This document shows, piece after piece, positions 60,690 to 64,000 of a DNA stretch of 64,000 nucleotides. Position 1 is the stretch's first letter; every line of letters begins with the position of its first letter. Source of the DNA: Streptomyces coelicoflavus (GTDB taxonomy: Bacteria; Actinomycetota; Actinomycetes; Streptomycetales; Streptomycetaceae); assembly GCF_003112555.1 (NCBI RefSeq), contig NZ_BEWB01000012.1, positions 1 to 64,000 on the forward strand. The letters are read 5' to 3'. Made by a program: the position numbers and the translations under genes. The notes below the pieces were generated by a model. That model was not told where the DNA came from, made no database searches, and worked only from the letters and a program-made list of their open reading frames with translations.

Positions 60690-62834
60690 ATGAACGAGGG
60701 GAAGTCCACGAAGGCGAAGTGGTGGAGTCGTCCCCGCTCGTCCGAAGACACGCCCGACGGCGACTTCGAACTGGAACGCCCCCGCCCGGCCGGTACCGCG
60801 GACACAGGTACGGACACGGGTGCGGCCTCCGACGCCCGCGAGGCCGAGGGGGGCGACTTCGAGCTGGAACGCCCGGTGGTGCCCCGCGCGACCGACGAGG
60901 GGGACTACGAACTGGGCCCGCCCCTGTCCGAGCGCGACGAACCGACGGACGCGCGTCCGGGCACCGAGGCCGAGGCCGAGGCCGCCACCGAGCCCGGGTC
61001 CAGGGCTGATGCCGAGTCCAGGGCCGACGCCGGCCCAGGGGCGGACGCGGGCCCGCAGCCACCCGACGGGGCCGGCCCCGCCCCGGCCGTCGACGGCGCG
61101 TCGTCTGCCGAGCGCCCCAAGCCGCTGCACGAACCCGACCCGTACAGCACCCCGCCGTACGGTGAGCCGGGCCCGTGGGCCCCCGCTCCGCCGGTCCAGC
61201 ACCCGGCGGCCACACCGGCGCACGGCACGGTGACGGCGGCACCGCACGCCCCGGCCGCGCACGCTCCGGCACCGCACGCCCCGGCCGCGCAGGCCCCGGT
61301 CCCGCAGGCCCCGGCAGCGCACGCTCCGGTCCCGCAGACCCCGGCACCGCACCCGCCGACCGCACCCGCGACGACGCCGTCGGCGACCCCGCCCCCGGGC
61401 GCGGCGCCCGACCCGGCCTTCGCCCACACCCCGGCGCCGGTACCGCAGGCGGGACAGGGACCGGCACAGCATCCGGCGACATCCGCCCCGACATCCGCCC
61501 CGGCGTCGCACGCCGGCGCCCAGCCCGGCGCGACGCCTGGCGCCCCGACTGCCGCCCCGCCGCCCTCCGACCCGTCGCCGGTGCCCGACCCGTGGGCGGG
61601 GCCGCTGGCCCCGGCGTCCGGTGCCGACCCCGTCTCCGACCCGTGGGGGCGTTACGACCCCTGGGCCGCCTCCGCCGCCCGGCAGCACGAAGCGGCCGGC
61701 CCGACGCCGGGGCGGCGACGCCTGCGGGCGACGAAGACGCTCGTCGGCGGGGCCCTGCTCGTCGCCCTGGTCTCCGGCGGCATCGGCGGCGTCGTGGGCG
61801 CGTACCTGGAACGCAACGGCGGCGTGGGGACGGTCGAGCTGCCGCAGGCCGCACCCGAGGACGCGAAGCGGGCCCCGGACAGCGTCGCCGGCATCGCCGC
61901 GCGCGCCCTGCCCAGCGTGGTGACCCTGCACGTGAGCGGCAGCGAGGCGGCCGGCACCGGCACCGGGTTCGTCCTCGACGACCGGGGCCACATCCTGACC
62001 AACAACCACGTCGTGGAGCCCGCCGGCTCCGACGGCGAGATCACCGTGACCTTCAACAGCGGCGACACCGCCCAGGCCACGGTCGTCGGCAGGGACAGCG
62101 GATACGACCTCGCCGTGGTGAAGGTGAAGGGCGTCAGCGGCCTCACCCCGATGCCCCTCGGCAACTCCGACAACGTACGGGTCGGCGACCCCGTCGTCGC
62201 CATCGGCGCCCCCTTCGACCTGGCCGGCACGGTCACCTCGGGCATCATCAGCGCCAAGGAACGGCCCATCACCGCGGGCGGCGAGGAGGGCGACGGCAGC
62301 GACGTCTCGTACGTCGACGCCCTCCAGACCGACGCGCCCATCAACCCCGGCAACTCCGGCGGCCCCCTCCTGGACGCCCAGGGCCGGGCCATCGGCATCA
62401 ACTCCGCCATCCGCTCCGCCGACACCGGCAGCGCCGAGTCGGACGGCGGCCAGGCCGGTTCCATAGGCCTCGGTTTCGCCATCCCCATCAACCAGGGCAA
62501 GCGCGTCGCCGAGGAACTGATCAACACCGGCAAGGCCACCCACCCGGTCATCGGCATCACCCTCGACATGGGCTACGCGGGTGACGGAGCCCGCGTGGGC
62601 GCCAAGAGCGGCGACGGCGGACCCGCGGTCACCAAGGGCGGCCCCGGCGCCAAGGCCGGCATCGAGCCGGGGGACGTGATCACCGCGGTCGACGGACAGC
62701 GCGTGCACTCCGGCGAGGAACTCATCGTCAAGACCCGCGCCCACCGCCCCGGCGACCGTCTGGAGCTGACCCTGGAACGCGACGGCAAGGAGACGAAGGT
62801 CTCACTGGTGCTCGGCTCGGCCGACGGCGACTGA
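60690..62834 (+). CDS. HtrA-family S1C serine protease with PDZ domain
   Basis: A 714-residue envelope protease. The N-terminal cytoplasmic part (about residues 1-350) is low-complexity, with repeats such as GDFELERP twice and Ala/Pro/His-rich APHAPAAHAP units. A membrane helix (LVGGALLVALVSGGIGGVVG) follows. The catalytic domain has His440 (TNNHVV), Asp473 (YDLAVVKV) and Ser556 (NPGNSGGPL), then a PDZ domain (KAGIEPGDVITAVDGQRVHS). Start ATG 60690 follows GGGGGAG. It degrades or remodels damaged exported proteins and lies with the envelope-stress sigma factor. Corresponds to Rv1223 (HtrA). Confidence 0.9.
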   Translation: MNEGKSTKAKWWSRPRSSEDTPDGDFELERPRPAGTADTGTDTGAASDAREAEGGDFELERPVVPRATDEGDYELGPPLSERDEPTDARPGTEAEAEAATEPGSRADAESRADAGPGADAGPQPPDGAGPAPAVDGASSAERPKPLHEPDPYSTPPYGEPGPWAPAPPVQHPAATPAHGTVTAAPHAPAAHAPAPHAPAAQAPVPQAPAAHAPVPQTPAPHPPTAPATTPSATPPPGAAPDPAFAHTPAPVPQAGQGPAQHPATSAPTSAPASHAGAQPGATPGAPTAAPPPSDPSPVPDPWAGPLAPASGADPVSDPWGRYDPWAASAARQHEAAGPTPGRRRLRATKTLVGGALLVALVSGGIGGVVGAYLERNGGVGTVELPQAAPEDAKRAPDSVAGIAARALPSVVTLHVSGSEAAGTGTGFVLDDRGHILTNNHVVEPAGSDGEITVTFNSGDTAQATVVGRDSGYDLAVVKVKGVSGLTPMPLGNSDNVRVGDPVVAIGAPFDLAGTVTSGIISAKERPITAGGEEGDGSDVSYVDALQTDAPINPGNSGGPLLDAQGRAIGINSAIRSADTGSAESDGGQAGSIGLGFAIPINQGKRVAEELINTGKATHPVIGITLDMGYAGDGARVGAKSGDGGPAVTKGGPGAKAGIEPGDVITAVDGQRVHSGEELIVKTRAHRPGDRLELTLERDGKETKVSLVLGSADGD

Positions 62835-62981
62835 CCGTCGTACAGGTCCCGACAAGGCACCAGGAAGGCAAACAATTCGGAAAGCGGGCACGTACACGCG
62901 CTCGGGGCCCGCGGGACGGTACCGGTCGGGCGGGGTCGGCGGGTACCGTGGTGGCGGCCCGGACATTCCAAGGAGCTTCAG

Positions 62982-63473
62982 GTGTTCAATGACATAGGCG
63001 CACTAGAGCTGGTGACGCTCGTCGTCCTCGCCGTGCTCGTCTTCGGTCCGGACAAGCTCCCCAAGGTCATCCAGGACGTGACGCGCACCATCCGGAAGAT
63101 CCGCGAGTTCTCGGACAGCGCCAAGCAGGACATCCGCCAGGAACTGGGCCCCGAGTTCAAGGACTTCGAGTTCGAGGACCTGAACCCCAAGACGTTCATC
63201 CGCAAGCAGCTGGACAACGACGAACTGGGTCTCAAGGAGATCCGCAACGGCTTCGACCTGAAGAAGGAGATGGCCGAGGTCGCGGACGCGGTCCACAGCC
63301 GTGACGCGGACGCCTCGTCCTCCGGTTCGTCGTCCTCCGGGTCCGCCGGCTCCTCCGGTTCCGGCAGCGGTCGTATCGACATGTCGAAGAAGCCCGAGAC
63401 GTCCGGCACCCCCGCGAAGCTCGAGAAGTCCGCCGCGGACGACCGCCCGCCCTTCGACGCGGACGCCACCTGA
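62982..63473 (+). CDS. tatB: Sec-independent protein translocase TatB
   Basis: A 163-residue TatB. The N-terminal membrane helix (VFNDIGALELVTLVVLAVLVFGP) with the FGP hinge is followed by the amphipathic helix KLPKVIQDVTRTIRKIREFS. A cytoplasmic acidic tail contains LNPKTFIRKQLDND, then Ser/Gly-rich and Lys/Ala stretches. It recognises twin-arginine signal peptides with TatC. GTG 62982 follows AAGGAG at 7 nt. The twin-arginine lipoprotein at 15281 is one potential client in this window. Confidence 0.95.
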   Translation: MFNDIGALELVTLVVLAVLVFGPDKLPKVIQDVTRTIRKIREFSDSAKQDIRQELGPEFKDFEFEDLNPKTFIRKQLDNDELGLKEIRNGFDLKKEMAEVADAVHSRDADASSSGSSSSGSAGSSGSGSGRIDMSKKPETSGTPAKLEKSAADDRPPFDADAT

Positions 63474-63711
63474 GCCCGGTCGTCGCGCCGGCCCTCCACG
63501 TCCGGCTCGCGCGCCGGGAACGTGACGTGTCTCATACTCCGGACGGGGCGCACAAGCCCTGAACGCGACGCCCGCGCGGCCCACGCGCCGGGCGATTCCC
63601 CGGCTGTCGCCGGCGGTGTGGCTATGCTGCCCGAGTTGTTGTGCGGACCGGACGAGTGCGCCCGAAGGGGGGCGGGCACGGTCCGACGAGAGCGAGGAGG
63701 CGTCCGGGCAC

Positions 63712-64000
63712 ATGGAGACGACGAGTCGGGCAGTCGCGCAGACGCCGGCCGCGGAGGGCGGACCCGAGTCCCCCTTCGCCCGGCGTACGGTCGACGACTA
63801 CCTGCGTGCGCCCTTCCCGTGGTACGGCCTCGACGAGGCCTTCACGGGACCGCGCCGGCTGATGCAGGTGGGTACGGCGGCCGACGGGGCCGTGGAGCAC
63901 GGTTCGATCGGCCACGGCGACGAACCGTCGGTGCGCAACGAGCACGTGGCGGGCGACGAGCAGGACGCCAAGGAGAAGTTCGCGGTCGTCGTGACCGTCG
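63712..64000 (+). CDS. Unidentified protein, 5' part only
   Basis: An open frame from ATG 63712 runs to the end of the window (96 codons). GAGGAGG lies about 12 nt upstream. The product starts with a polar Ala/Thr/Glu-rich segment, then RRTVDDYLRAPFPWYGLDEA and an acidic, Gly/His-rich stretch, ending EKFAVVVTV. I do not recognise a domain in the visible part. It is downstream of tatB, where streptomycetes usually carry one or two conserved genes before an Mrp-type ATPase gene. Confidence 0.6.
   Translation, partial: METTSRAVAQTPAAEGGPESPFARRTVDDYLRAPFPWYGLDEAFTGPRRLMQVGTAADGAVEHGSIGHGDEPSVRNEHVAGDEQDAKEKFAVVVTV

Overview
This is a 64 kb chromosomal segment of a Streptomyces. The evidence is very high GC with strong third-position GC bias, frequent GTG starts, AGGAGG-type ribosome sites, many GTGA/ATGA stop-start overlaps, and gene neighbourhoods typical of the genus: typA next to the bldK oligopeptide importer, and mshB, fdxA-dapC, dapE, folP, sigE and tatB in a row. 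Gene equivalents in S. coelicolor (roughly SCO5110 to SCO5151) and M. tuberculosis (Rv1170 to Rv1224) are quoted from memory and were not searched.

Layout. 0-5 kb: the 5' part of a coiled-coil protein, an orphan peptide-binding lipoprotein and typA. 5.6-11.9 kb: the five-gene bldK operon (permease, lipoprotein, permease, two ATPases). 12.0-18.2 kb: a second five-gene importer in the same unusual gene order on the opposite strand, sharing a 15-bp terminator region with bldK. 18.6-25.5 kb: a small SARP activator, facing a large SARP/NB-ARC/TPR regulator, then an M50 membrane protease, a ThiF-type adenylating enzyme and a 46-residue candidate precursor peptide. 25.7-31.4 kb: a third oligopeptide importer with the conventional order SBP-B-C-D-F. 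31.4-34.0 kb: a DUF262/DUF1524 (GmrSD-like) nuclease beside an antitoxin/PIN-toxin pair, visibly less GC-rich than its surroundings. 34.1-42.8 kb: an S9 peptidase, small membrane proteins, a WhiJ-like HTH/DUF397/ATPase developmental set, a winged-helix protein, a flavin/F420-type oxidoreductase and a MarR-MFS pair. 42.9-64 kb: conserved actinobacterial core (mshB, a peptidoglycan-binding membrane protein, fdxA, dapC, dapE, LOG-like protein, folP2-like, DivIVA-like, tag, crotonase, DUF3117, O-methyltransferase, sigE, anti-sigma factor, HtrA protease, tatB, and the start of an unidentified gene).

The most unusual part is 18.6-25.5 kb. A short, cysteine-free peptide gene with a strong ribosome site lies directly upstream of a ThiF-type enzyme and an M50 protease. 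Both proteins carry N-terminal segments that look like PqqD/RRE peptide-binding domains. The same strand then carries a regulator with a TPR array. Three oligopeptide importers flank this unit. The arrangement suggests a modified or processed peptide, possibly a signal that is exported, re-imported and read by the TPR regulator. That function is inference only; no known ribosomal peptide class was recognised.

Regulatory architecture visible in the DNA includes matching 14-bp hairpins after the lipoprotein genes of both bldK-type operons, a perfect 16-bp palindrome in front of the toxin-antitoxin operon, a 15-bp perfect hairpin that buries the ribosome site of the MFS gene, and several operator-like inverted repeats.
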